DNA from: Geojedonia sp051814705
Lineage (GTDB): Bacteria; Bacteroidota; Bacteroidia; Flavobacteriales; Flavobacteriaceae
Length of the DNA stretch: 64,000 nt
Reading direction: 5' to 3'
Assembly (NCBI GenBank): GCA_051814705.1
Contig: JBPWQW010000001.1
Span: 1,178,001-1,242,000, forward strand
In this document: one piece after another, positions 53,612 to 62,767 of the stretch
Layout of the letters: the number at the start of each line of letters is the position of its first letter
Position numbering within the stretch: position 1 is the stretch's first letter
Notes under the pieces: generated by a model
Databases searched by the model: none
What the model was told of the DNA's origin: nothing
Seen by the model: only the letters and a program-made list of their open reading frames with translations
Position numbers and translations under genes: made by a program

Positions 53612-54172
53612 ATGGCAATTATAAAGACTATTGACTACAATCAAGCTACCGGTAGATTAAAAGATATTTATGATGACTTAATATCGAAAAGAGGAAAGCT
53701 AGCCGAAGTTCATAAAATCCAGAGTTTAAGACCAGAAAGTATCGTTAAACACATGGATTTGTATTTGGAAATCATGTTTTCAAAATCTGAACTTTCAAGA
53801 GCAGAACGAGAAATGATGGCGGTTGTTACATCTGTAGCTAATAATTGTCATTACTGTCAAATTCATCATTCTGAAGCCTTGAATAATTATTGGAAAGATG
53901 AGGAAAGGATCCTTCGGTTACAAAACAATTTTTGTGAAGCAAATCTTTCTGAAAAGGAACTTTTGCTTTGTCAATTCGCAGAAAACTTAACATTAAAACC
54001 TGTGGAGTTTAAAGAACCAGAACATATTAATAAGCTAAAACAAATCGGTTTAACTGATGAAGCTATATTAGATGCTACACTGGTCGTTGCTTATTTCAAT
54101 TTTGTTAACCGCATTGTCTTAGGATTACGCGTTAATATAGAAAGTGGCGGGGCAGCTGGATATAACTTTTAA
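53612..54172 (+). CDS. Carboxymuconolactone decarboxylase-family protein (peroxidase-related)
   Basis: A 186-residue AhpD-like protein with NCHYCQIHHSEALNNYW: a CxxC pair then His. The N-terminus (IIKTIDYNQATGRLKDIYDD) and the end (VNRIVLGLRVNIESGGAAGY) match the peroxidase-related family. It has only modest similarity to the gene upstream. Probably co-transcribed with the DinB gene 11 bp downstream. Confidence 0.83.
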   Translation: MAIIKTIDYNQATGRLKDIYDDLISKRGKLAEVHKIQSLRPESIVKHMDLYLEIMFSKSELSRAEREMMAVVTSVANNCHYCQIHHSEALNNYWKDEERILRLQNNFCEANLSEKELLLCQFAENLTLKPVEFKEPEHINKLKQIGLTDEAILDATLVVAYFNFVNRIVLGLRVNIESGGAAGYNF

Positions 54173-54183
54173 ATAAAGCATAA

Positions 54184-54687
54184 ATGCAAATCAATTGTCA
54201 ATATAATTTAAAAGAGATAAAAAAGGTATTGCTTCAGTTAACTAAAGACCAATATACATTTCAGTCTACAACCTTATTTGGTGCAACCATTGGGCAACAT
54301 GTGAGACATATTCTCGAATTCTATCAAAGTATTTTAAATGGTTTGGAATCTAAAGTTATAAACTATGATAATCGAGAACGAAATATTTTAGTTGAAACCG
54401 ATACCCGGATTGCAATCCAAGTGATTGATGACATTTGCTCAAAATTAAATGAAGACAAAAGGGATAGGCAAATGATTTTAGAGGGTAATTTTTGTGAAGA
54501 AGACGGGGGACTCATTCAAATTGAAACTTCTTTTTTTAGAGAATTAGCCTATTGTTTAGAGCACAGTATCCATCATCAAGCCTTGATTAAAGTGGGTTTG
54601 CTAGAAGTGAAATGTTTGAATTTTATTGATGATACTTTTGGGTTAGCACCGGCAACTATAAGATATAAAAAACAATGTGTTCAGTAA
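54184..54687 (+). CDS. DinB-family protein
   Basis: A 167-residue four-helix protein. Metal-ligand histidines are His39 and His42 in ATIGQHVRHILEFYQ and the cluster around 127-131 (CLEHSIHHQALIKVG), as in DinB/YfiT metal sites. DinB proteins include thiol-dependent transferases and uncharacterised enzymes. It overlaps the next gene by 13 bp, so the two are translationally coupled. Confidence 0.78.
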   Translation: MQINCQYNLKEIKKVLLQLTKDQYTFQSTTLFGATIGQHVRHILEFYQSILNGLESKVINYDNRERNILVETDTRIAIQVIDDICSKLNEDKRDRQMILEGNFCEEDGGLIQIETSFFRELAYCLEHSIHHQALIKVGLLEVKCLNFIDDTFGLAPATIRYKKQCVQ

Positions 54688-55376
54688 GTTTTGTTCCATT
54701 AGCAGATGGGTTTCTTTTAACCTCTAATAGAGATGAAAAAAGTTATCGCCCTACTATAGAACCAAAACCATATTTTGAAAATAAGGTGGCGTTGCTCTAC
54801 CCAAAAGACGAGAAAGCTGGCGGTACTTGGATTGTTGCCAAAGACGATGGCACTAGTATAGTTTTACTTAATGGAGCGTTTGTAAAGCACCAAAAAAAAG
54901 AGGGCTATAGTAAAAGTAGAGGGATTGTTTTAATGGAAATAATAGCATACCAGGACCCTGTATTTTATTTTTATGAAATGAATTTGAAACAAATTGAGCC
55001 CTTCACATTAATCATTTTTCATAAGAATATATTAACAGAAGTAAAATGGGATGGACTTAAAAAGCATATCATCCCAAAATCAATTGATAAACCACATTTT
55101 TGGAGTTCTGCCACTTTATACAATCAAAATCAGAGAGATATAAGAAAGCAATGGTTTCAAAATTATTGTAATACAGAAAAAGCTCTAAATGCTGGTAATA
55201 TATTGTCATTTCACAGTAATTCTCATGCAGAGAATACAGAATATGGATTGGTTATTAATCGTGAAGACAAAATCAAAACAGTAAGCATAACGCAATTAGT
55301 TTTGAAAAATAATAAGGTTGAAATGACTTATATAGATAAGGTGAAAAACAAGATAACAGAGAACATAACATTTTGA
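54675..55376 (+). CDS. NRDE family protein (TANGO2-like)
   Basis: A 233-residue protein beginning MCSVSFVPLADGFLLTSNRD. NRDE is at 18-21 and Cys2 would be the N-terminal nucleophile after Met removal, as predicted for Ntn-hydrolase-like members. This also fixes the start. GTWIVAKDDGTSIVLLNGAF is also typical. The eukaryotic relative TANGO2 affects haem and lipid handling; bacterial function is unknown. Its stop overlaps the next start by four bases (TTGA). Confidence 0.87.
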   Translation: MCSVSFVPLADGFLLTSNRDEKSYRPTIEPKPYFENKVALLYPKDEKAGGTWIVAKDDGTSIVLLNGAFVKHQKKEGYSKSRGIVLMEIIAYQDPVFYFYEMNLKQIEPFTLIIFHKNILTEVKWDGLKKHIIPKSIDKPHFWSSATLYNQNQRDIRKQWFQNYCNTEKALNAGNILSFHSNSHAENTEYGLVINREDKIKTVSITQLVLKNNKVEMTYIDKVKNKITENITF

Positions 55377-56419
55377 GAACGCTACAAAATACCGTTTATA
55401 AACTCTTAAATTGGGAGTATTGGAATACCAACGTGGTCTATTTTCCAATATTTTTCTATTGGATATATTTGAGTATCAAAGCGCGTTCACTAGGTTTTTT
55501 TAATGCCAGTAATCCCAAAATTATAAATGGAGGTTTTGCTTTAGAAAGCAAAAAAGAAATTTATGATTTAATCCCTAAAAACTATTATCCGGAAACATTG
55601 TTTTTTAAAGCAAACCAAAAACTTGAAACCATAAAAAAAGCTTTAGAGAAGACTAACATTCATTTTCCATTTATTATTAAGCCAGATATGGGTTTACAAG
55701 GTCTAAGAGTTGAAAAAATTAACTCATGGAAATCATTAAACACGTATTTGCAAAAAACAAATTATGATTTTTTAGTGCAGGAATGTATTGATTATCCGTT
55801 TGAAGTAGGCGTATTTTATTATCGAATGCCTAACCAAAACAAAGGCGTTATATCTGGAATTGTATTTAAAGAATTTTTAATAGTTGAAGGAAACGGAATA
55901 AACACGGTTCAAGAGCTTATAGAACAAAACCCAAGATTTGCTTTACAATTAACAACCCTAAAGAAAAAGTATGGTAAAGAGTTAAACAAGGTCTTATCCA
56001 AAAAAGAAACTCGCAATTTAGTGCCTTTTGGCAATCATGTAAGAGGTAGTAAATTTACCGATGTTAGCCATTGGGCTAACGAAAAACTAACTCAAACAAT
56101 CAATTCAATTTGTTTACAAATCCCAGACTTTCATTTTGGAAGATTGGATATTATGTTTCAATCCCGTGAAGATTTGGAGCACGGTAAAAATTTTTCCATT
56201 ATAGAGCTCAATGGTGCAGGAAGTGAACCAACCCATATTTATGATCCAAAGCATTCCATCTTTTTTGCATGGAAAGAGATTATTAAGCACTACAATATTT
56301 TATATAAGATTAGTACTTATAATCATCAAAAGGGATATTCTTATTTAAATTTTCAACAATCTAGAAATCTGGTTATTGAGAGTAAAAGATTGACGAATCA
56401 TTTAAAAGCCATTTCATAA
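55373..56419 (+). CDS. ATP-grasp ligase-like protein
   Basis: A 348-residue protein with an ATP-grasp fold: HFPFIIKPDMGLQGLRV (Lys103 for ATP), FLVQECIDYPFEVGVF, and the metal-binding pair GRLDIMF and SIIELNGAGSEPTH. ATP-grasp enzymes join a carboxylate to an amine or thiol through an acyl phosphate. The N-terminal hydrophobic stretch (NVVYFPIFFYWIYLSIKARS) is unusual for a soluble ligase and may bind membrane. The TTG start at 55373 is the only one that keeps this domain and couples to the NRDE gene. Product unknown. Confidence 0.78.
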   Translation: MRTLQNTVYKLLNWEYWNTNVVYFPIFFYWIYLSIKARSLGFFNASNPKIINGGFALESKKEIYDLIPKNYYPETLFFKANQKLETIKKALEKTNIHFPFIIKPDMGLQGLRVEKINSWKSLNTYLQKTNYDFLVQECIDYPFEVGVFYYRMPNQNKGVISGIVFKEFLIVEGNGINTVQELIEQNPRFALQLTTLKKKYGKELNKVLSKKETRNLVPFGNHVRGSKFTDVSHWANEKLTQTINSICLQIPDFHFGRLDIMFQSREDLEHGKNFSIIELNGAGSEPTHIYDPKHSIFFAWKEIIKHYNILYKISTYNHQKGYSYLNFQQSRNLVIESKRLTNHLKAIS

Positions 56420-56421
56420 TT

Positions 56422-57096
56422 ATGAAATGGATGGATACATTTGGTTTTAAAAACAACTCTTTTCTACTAGGTTTTATAATTAGTTTCGTAGGTTCTTTAC
56501 CTTTGGGCTACCTTAATGTAATTGGTTTACAGATATTAATTGAACAAGGTAATTTTGCAATTATTTCTTTTATTCTCGGAATTATAGTAGTTGAGTTTTT
56601 TGTCCTTAAAATAGTGAGTGTTGTTGCTAAATGGTTGGTAAAGCAAAAAAAATTAGTGCTATTTATAGACATTTTTACAATACTGTTTTTAGCTAGTATT
56701 GCAGGATATTTTATAAGCAATATTAGCAATAATACGAACTCTAGCGTATCACAATTACAGCTATTACAATACCCTTTTATATTAGGTCTGCTTTTAAATA
56801 GTCTAAATGCGATGCAATGGCCCTATTGGTCTGGGATTTACATTTATGTTTTTCGAACCAAAAAACTTAAATTAACTAAAAAGGCCAATTTAATATTTAT
56901 TATTGGAGCTTTGATAGGAACGGGATTTGGAATATTATTTTTTGTATATGGAGGTCAATATATTTTAGTTAAAAACAACATAGAAATAACACCATATCTC
57001 AATCCAATATTTGCTGTGGTATTCATCATATTAGCAGGTATCCAAATAGCCAAATTGTTTTTAAATAAAATTAAAAAAGTAGAGGAAATATTTTAA
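56422..57096 (+). CDS. LysE-like membrane exporter
   Basis: A 224-residue protein with about six hydrophobic helices. The first, GFIISFVGSLPLGYLNVIGL, resembles the GSxPPGxxN segment of Bacteroidota LysE-type transporters that export amino acids or small amides. It begins 2 bp after the ATP-grasp gene, suggesting that it exports that enzyme's product (inference). Confidence 0.6.
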   Translation: MKWMDTFGFKNNSFLLGFIISFVGSLPLGYLNVIGLQILIEQGNFAIISFILGIIVVEFFVLKIVSVVAKWLVKQKKLVLFIDIFTILFLASIAGYFISNISNNTNSSVSQLQLLQYPFILGLLLNSLNAMQWPYWSGIYIYVFRTKKLKLTKKANLIFIIGALIGTGFGILFFVYGGQYILVKNNIEITPYLNPIFAVVFIILAGIQIAKLFLNKIKKVEEIF

Positions 57097-57118
57097 AGTA
57101 AAGTAAAAATTAAAGGAC

Positions 57119-57271
57119 GTGAACAGATTACTATCAGATGAAATAGTTCCTGATTTTACTGCTTTAAATATTTACGAGAAATCCTATTCATTGGCTAATG
57201 CTTTGTTAACAGGAGATGATAATCTAATTTTTTATGAAAACAACGGAGCCCATTTTGTATTAAGTATTTAA
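57119..57271 (+). CDS. Possible 50-residue protein, unrecognised
   Basis: A GTG-started frame downstream of the LysE-like gene, preceded by AAAGGA. It translates to an acidic peptide beginning MNRLLSDEIVPDFTALNIYE and ending GAHFVLSI. I recognise no family. It may be a real small gene or the tail of a decayed one. The rest of 57097-57568 holds no convincing gene or terminator. Confidence 0.3.
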   Translation: MNRLLSDEIVPDFTALNIYEKSYSLANALLTGDDNLIFYENNGAHFVLSI

Positions 57272-57568
57272 AAGAAATACAAAATAGTTTATCTTTATGA
57301 TGTGCTTTTTAAACCTAAAACAAGACATTAGGCTATTATACTATAGTTCTTGAGGCAAAGCTGAAATAAAGCTTTTCAAATGAAAGTGAACAATGACCAG
57401 TGCATGTTACTTTTAGTATGTCAAAGAAGGAAAAATAAATGGAGACAAATTAATACCGATTATAAAAAACGTTGTCAAATTCAAGGTATACTTAAAAACT
57501 TGATTTATTCAGTTTGTCAGGAGTTCATGTTTTTTATGTCTGTTAATTAGTAAACTAACCCTATTAAA

Positions 57569-60500
57569 ATGAAACAGGTCATAAAACTACTTCCCCTTTT
57601 TTTAATTCTTTATATAGTGCAGTCTTGTGCTACCTATGATGGGCAAATTGAAGCGGTGTCCCAGCCTGCACAGAATACTTCTGGAATAAACATTTTTCTA
57701 ATAGGTGATGCTGGTAAATTAGAAAATAATCAACCTTCAAAAACCCTTAAAGCGTTAAATGAAAATATTAAAAGCTCAAAAAAGGATGATGTTTTATTGT
57801 TTTTAGGCGATAATATTTATCCTGAGGGCATCCCAAACATTAATAAAGATGAAGCTTTAGCCGCTTTGCAGTCACAAATGGATGTGGCTCGTAATTTTAA
57901 AGGGAAAGTCATTTTTGTTCCAGGAAATCACGATTGGTATTCTGGCATTGATGGCTTGAAAGCACAAGAGAACTTGGTTGAAGATGCTTTAGGGAAAAAA
58001 AGTTTTTCTCCCCAAAACGCTTGTCCTTTAGAAAGTTTTGATGTTTCAGATGATATTGTTGTAATCACTGTTGACAGTGAGTGGTACTTGACTAATTGGG
58101 ACAAGCACCCAAAAATGAACGATGGTTGCGATATGAAATCAAGAGAAAAATTTATTGCAGAATTCAAATCATTAGTTAATAAAAACCAAGGAAAAACCAT
58201 AGTGTTGGCCATGCACCATCCATTAGAAAGCAATGGCAGTCATGGTGGTCAATTCCCGTTTAATCCATTGAAAGCGCCATTAAATGTGTTAAGAAATGCT
58301 TCTGGAATAAGTCCAGCCGATTTAAATTTTCCACGTTATAGAGAGCTTTCAAATAAAATCACAACAATTTTACAAGAATATAAAAATAATGTCATTGTCG
58401 TATCTGGACATGAGCATAATTTACAATATTTGGTTCATAACAATATTCCACAAATCATTAGTGGATCGGGTTCCAAGGTAAATCCGGTTCGCCATTATCA
58501 AAAAGATGATTCAAGTTTTAGTTATGGAGGCTTGGGGTTTGCGGTTTTAAACATTCAAGAAAACCATCAAACGGTTCACTATTACGATGAAACGAATCAA
58601 TTAATTCATTCAAAAGTAATTAGAGAAACACAAAAAGAACAACCTTTTTCTATTTCGGGCTTTCCAAAAGAAAAAAGCATAACAGCTTCAATTTATAACA
58701 AGCATATCGATGACAAATCAAAAGCCTATAACTCTTTTTTTGGAAATCATTATCGCCAATTATATTACAATAAATACAATTTTCAGATAGTTAATTTAGA
58801 TACCCTGTTCGGCGGATTGAATCCCGTAAAATTAGGTGGAGGAAATCAAACAGTATCATTGCGATTAGAAGATAAGGACGGAAAAGAATATGTTATGCGG
58901 CGCATGCGAAAAAGTGCCACACAATTTATTCAAGTCAAAGCATTTCAGGAAGATTATATGAAAGACCGATTGGAAAACACCGTTACCGAGCGTTTTATAA
59001 TGGATTTCTACACGACATCCTATCCTTTTGGAGCATTACTTAATGGTGGATTATCTGATATTGTTGGTGTTTATCATACCAATCCGCAGTTGTATTATGT
59101 GCCCAAACAACAGGCTTTAGGTAATTATAACGATTATTTAGGCGATGGTTTATATCTAATTGAAGAACGAGTTTCCAAGGAATTTAAATCGCAAGCATCA
59201 TTTGGCAATGCGGATGATATTGTTTCTACAGATGAGGTAATTGAAAAAATAACTAAAGACGAAAAATACAATATCAACCATCAACAATATATTAAAACAC
59301 GCTTGTTTGATATGTGGTTGGGTGATTGGGATCGGCATGAAGATCAGTATCGTTGGGCATCCTACACAAATCAAAACGGCACTATTACTTTTGCTCCAAT
59401 TCCCAGAGATAGAGATCAAGCCTTTCCAAAATTTGATGGAGCTTTAACTGTAGCGATAACACGTTTAATACCTTCGCTCAGGCTAATGCAATCCTATGGT
59501 GATGATATTAGAAACGTTAACAACTTCAACCAAATTATTTATAAAGTTGATAAGATTTTAATAAACAAAAGCAGTTTGAATGAGTGGTTGGATCAGGCGA
59601 AATTTCTACAAGAACAGTTAACAAATGAAGCTATTGATCAGGCGGTTTTAGATTTCCCAAGTCAATTTAAAGACCAGAATTTTAAAGAGATTATTAAACA
59701 TTTAAAAAATAGAAGAACACATATTGTAGAATGGGCCGAAACTTACTATACAACTCTCAATAGAAATGTCATTCTTCAAGGCACCAATAAAGATGATTTG
59801 TTTGAAATTACCAGATTAGAAAACGGATTGACACAAGTTAAGATAACTCGGATCAAAAATACTATTTCAGAACAGGATGTGATGTTTGATAAAATATTTG
59901 ACCCCAATATTACCAATGAAATTTGGCTTTATGGTTTAGATGATAAGGATCAATTTCGTGTTTCAGGGACTCATAATTCTAAAATTAAAATACGTTTAAT
60001 TGGAGGTCAAAATAAAGACAGCTACAGCATCGAAAACAAGAAAAACATTAAGGTCTATGATTATAAATCAAAAGAAAGTGTGTTTGAGGGTGAAAATGTA
60101 TTTAAAAGATTATCAGACGAATATGAGCCTAATAATTATGATTTTAATAAGTTTAAACACAATCTACGACAAGTATTACCAACCTTTGGGTACAATCCAG
60201 ACGAAGGACTTACTATTGGAGCATCAACGATTTTTACAAAATATGGTTTTGAATTAAATCCGTTTACACAAAAACACAGTATTGAAGCCAAATATTTCTC
60301 AGCGACCAGTGGTTATGAAGTTGGATATACGGGAGAAATTGCAAGAATATTTGGAAAGTCTAATTTAAGAATTGAAACACGATACTCAACACCTGCTTTT
60401 GCCCAAAACTTTTTTGGTTTTGGAAATGAAACCGAAAACCTTGAGGATGATTTAGATATAGAATTTTACAGAACACGTTTAGAGCAGTTTAATTTTAAAG

Positions 60501-61198
60501 CTTTATTTGTGAAAAGAGGTCATTTGGGAAGTGAATTTACGGTTGGTATTCCTTTTGAATATATCAAGCCAAATGATAATGAAAATCGTTTTGTCGAACA
60601 AAATCTAACTATTGAAGACCAAGAGGCCAAACAATTTTTGGGAGTTGAAACGGCCTATTCATTTATAAACAAAAACAACAAGTCCTTTTCAACTTTAGGG
60701 ATCGAGTTTTCAGTACAAGCAGGCTGGAAAACCAATTTAGAAACGAGCAATCAAAACTTTGCATACTTAACTTCGGCTTTTCAACTAGATTACCCAGTTT
60801 TAAAAGACGATAGGTTAACACTTTCAACTATTTGGAAAGGACATATCATCTCAAACCAAAATTTTGAATTTTATCAAGCAGCAAGTATTGGTGGTAAAAA
60901 TGGATTAAGAGGTTTTAGAAATGAGCGCTTTTCTGGGCAGTCATCCTATTATCAAAATACCGATTTGCGTTTACATATTATGCGTTTTAATGCGGGAATC
61001 CTTCCAGCTAAGTTAGGTGCCTTTACTGGTTTTGACTATGGTAGGGTTTGGTTAAAAAACGACGATTCCAACAAATGGCACACGGCTTATGGAGGCGGTT
61101 TATATGTAAATACGGCCGGACTTTTCACGTTTCAAACATCCTATTTCTCATCAGATGATGGTGGTCGATTTATGTTTGGATTAGGTTTTGGATTTTAA
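57569..61198 (+). CDS. Lipoprotein fusing metallophosphatase, kinase-like region and outer-membrane barrel
   Basis: A 1209-residue predicted outer-membrane protein. Residues 1-20 are a lipoprotein signal (LYIVQSC20). About 40-345 is a calcineurin-like metallophosphoesterase with all metal motifs: GDAG (46-49), GDN (80-82), GNHD (119-122), HH (216-217), GHEH (280-283). About 420-620 resembles a CotH/HipA-like protein-kinase fold: SLRLEDKDGKEYVMRRMRK, then GDWDRHEDQ (585-593) and PIPRDRDQAF (610-619). About 865-1209 is an Omp85/BamA-like beta barrel with GGKNGLRGFRNERF and a terminal Phe (MFGLGFGF). The combination suggests a surface phosphate-transfer enzyme. The kinase region is inference only. 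Confidence 0.75.
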   Translation: MKQVIKLLPLFLILYIVQSCATYDGQIEAVSQPAQNTSGINIFLIGDAGKLENNQPSKTLKALNENIKSSKKDDVLLFLGDNIYPEGIPNINKDEALAALQSQMDVARNFKGKVIFVPGNHDWYSGIDGLKAQENLVEDALGKKSFSPQNACPLESFDVSDDIVVITVDSEWYLTNWDKHPKMNDGCDMKSREKFIAEFKSLVNKNQGKTIVLAMHHPLESNGSHGGQFPFNPLKAPLNVLRNASGISPADLNFPRYRELSNKITTILQEYKNNVIVVSGHEHNLQYLVHNNIPQIISGSGSKVNPVRHYQKDDSSFSYGGLGFAVLNIQENHQTVHYYDETNQLIHSKVIRETQKEQPFSISGFPKEKSITASIYNKHIDDKSKAYNSFFGNHYRQLYYNKYNFQIVNLDTLFGGLNPVKLGGGNQTVSLRLEDKDGKEYVMRRMRKSATQFIQVKAFQEDYMKDRLENTVTERFIMDFYTTSYPFGALLNGGLSDIVGVYHTNPQLYYVPKQQALGNYNDYLGDGLYLIEERVSKEFKSQASFGNADDIVSTDEVIEKITKDEKYNINHQQYIKTRLFDMWLGDWDRHEDQYRWASYTNQNGTITFAPIPRDRDQAFPKFDGALTVAITRLIPSLRLMQSYGDDIRNVNNFNQIIYKVDKILINKSSLNEWLDQAKFLQEQLTNEAIDQAVLDFPSQFKDQNFKEIIKHLKNRRTHIVEWAETYYTTLNRNVILQGTNKDDLFEITRLENGLTQVKITRIKNTISEQDVMFDKIFDPNITNEIWLYGLDDKDQFRVSGTHNSKIKIRLIGGQNKDSYSIENKKNIKVYDYKSKESVFEGENVFKRLSDEYEPNNYDFNKFKHNLRQVLPTFGYNPDEGLTIGASTIFTKYGFELNPFTQKHSIEAKYFSATSGYEVGYTGEIARIFGKSNLRIETRYSTPAFAQNFFGFGNETENLEDDLDIEFYRTRLEQFNFKALFVKRGHLGSEFTVGIPFEYIKPNDNENRFVEQNLTIEDQEAKQFLGVETAYSFINKNNKSFSTLGIEFSVQAGWKTNLETSNQNFAYLTSAFQLDYPVLKDDRLTLSTIWKGHIISNQNFEFYQAASIGGKNGLRGFRNERFSGQSSYYQNTDLRLHIMRFNAGILPAKLGAFTGFDYGRVWLKNDDSNKWHTAYGGGLYVNTAGLFTFQTSYFSSDDGGRFMFGLGFGF

Positions 61199-61253
61199 AC
61201 AACCACATGCTCTATAAACTATAAAGCCCCCCTTTAATATATAATTTATACTA

Positions 61254-62765
61254 ATGAAACCAAGAGAAATATTTGTTACAACAGCCACTATTATTTTAAT
61301 TACAATCGGAATTATTTCTATATTTTGGAAACCCATTTTATGGAGTTTATTAGTCTTTGTTCCAATTATACTTATCGGTGTATTTGATATTATTCAAAAA
61401 AAGCATGCCATAAAAAGTAACTTTCCTGTAATTGGACATTTTAGATATCTTTTAGAGTCATTTAGGCCTGAAATTCAACAGTATTTTGTGGAAACAGAGA
61501 CAGAAGGAACACCTATAAATCGGATGTTTCGTTCGTTAATTTATTCTCGTGCCAAAAACGAAAACGACACCACACCTTTTGGAACAAAATCAGATGTATA
61601 TAAAGTAGGGTATGAATGTATGGCACATTCTATGTATCCAAAACGTCACGATGAGGTAGAACAAAATCCAAGAGTACTTTTTGGAGGGAAAGACTGTAAG
61701 CAACCCTATAGTGCGAGTATCTTAAATATTTCTGCCATGAGTTTTGGTTCTCTAAGTAAAAATGCAGTTTTGGCCTTGAGTAAAGGGGCTAAATTGGGAG
61801 GATTTGCCCATAATACAGGAGAAGGAGGATTAAGTCCGTACCATCTAAAAGGAGGAGGTGATTTAATTTGGCAAATTGGTACAGGATATTTTGGATGCAG
61901 AACAAAGGATGGGAATTTCTGCCCAGATACTTTTGAGAAAAAGTCTTTATTAGAAAATGTGAAAATGATTGAAATTAAACTTTCACAAGGTGCTAAACCA
62001 GGTCATGGAGGTATTTTGCCAGCAGCAAAAAACACTGAAGAAATAGCGAAGATTAGAGATGTAGAACCTCATACAGATATTCTTTCACCCCCGTATCATA
62101 CTGCTTTTAATAATGCTGAAGGCTTATTGCATTTTGTGAAGCACTTACGAGAACTTTCAGGAGGAAAACCAATTGGTTTTAAGCTTTGTGTAGGTAGTAA
62201 AGATGAGTTTATTGAAGTTTGTGAAGCTATGAAAAAAACTCAAATTCTTCCAGATTTTATTACCGTTGACGGTGGTGAAGGCGGAACAGGAGCAGCACCA
62301 GTCGAGTTTTCTAATTCTATTGGGTTGCCACTACGTGAAGGGTTATCGTTTGTAGTGGATAGTCTTAATAAGTATAAGTTCAAAGACCATGTTAGAGTCA
62401 TAGCTTCTGGAAGAGTTTTTTCGGCTTTTCACATAATCAGATTAATTGCTTTGGGTGCAGATACGGTTAATAGCGCTCGTGCCATGATGATGGCCATTGG
62501 TTGTATTCAGGCCTTGCAATGTAATACCAATACATGTCCTGTGGGTGTCGCAACTCAAGATAAAAGTTTGATGAAAGGTCTAGATGTGAATGATAAATAT
62601 GTTCGTGTTGCAAATTTTCATAAAAAGACAGTTGATAGTTATTCAGAAATGATTGCTGCCGCAGGTTTGAGTAATGGCGACGAGATTCAACGAAAACACA
62701 TTTTTCATCGTTTAGGGCCAAACAAGATCATAACTTATGCCGAATTATATCCAGAATCTGCATAA
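61254..62765 (+). CDS. FMN-binding glutamate synthase-family protein
   Basis: A 503-residue protein with two N-terminal membrane helices (VTTATIILITIGIISIF and ILWSLLVFVPIILIGVF) followed by the TIM-barrel glutamate synthase domain. The FMN/substrate region reads ISAMSFGSLSKNAVLALSKG, then NTGEGGLSPYHLKGGGDLIW, PGHGGILPAAKN, DGGEGGTGAAPVEFSN and the iron-sulfur motif CNTNTCPVGVATQ. It lacks the glutaminase part of GltB, so it is a stand-alone synthase-like oxidoreductase. It starts 55 bp after the large lipoprotein gene and 2 bp before ppk1. Confidence 0.88.
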   Translation: MKPREIFVTTATIILITIGIISIFWKPILWSLLVFVPIILIGVFDIIQKKHAIKSNFPVIGHFRYLLESFRPEIQQYFVETETEGTPINRMFRSLIYSRAKNENDTTPFGTKSDVYKVGYECMAHSMYPKRHDEVEQNPRVLFGGKDCKQPYSASILNISAMSFGSLSKNAVLALSKGAKLGGFAHNTGEGGLSPYHLKGGGDLIWQIGTGYFGCRTKDGNFCPDTFEKKSLLENVKMIEIKLSQGAKPGHGGILPAAKNTEEIAKIRDVEPHTDILSPPYHTAFNNAEGLLHFVKHLRELSGGKPIGFKLCVGSKDEFIEVCEAMKKTQILPDFITVDGGEGGTGAAPVEFSNSIGLPLREGLSFVVDSLNKYKFKDHVRVIASGRVFSAFHIIRLIALGADTVNSARAMMMAIGCIQALQCNTNTCPVGVATQDKSLMKGLDVNDKYVRVANFHKKTVDSYSEMIAAAGLSNGDEIQRKHIFHRLGPNKIITYAELYPESA

Positions 62766-62767
62766 TT

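Noticed and set aside
57380..57550. 56-residue frame beginning MKVNNDQCMLLLV
   Set aside because: No ribosome site, odd composition and no recognised family. Probably chance.
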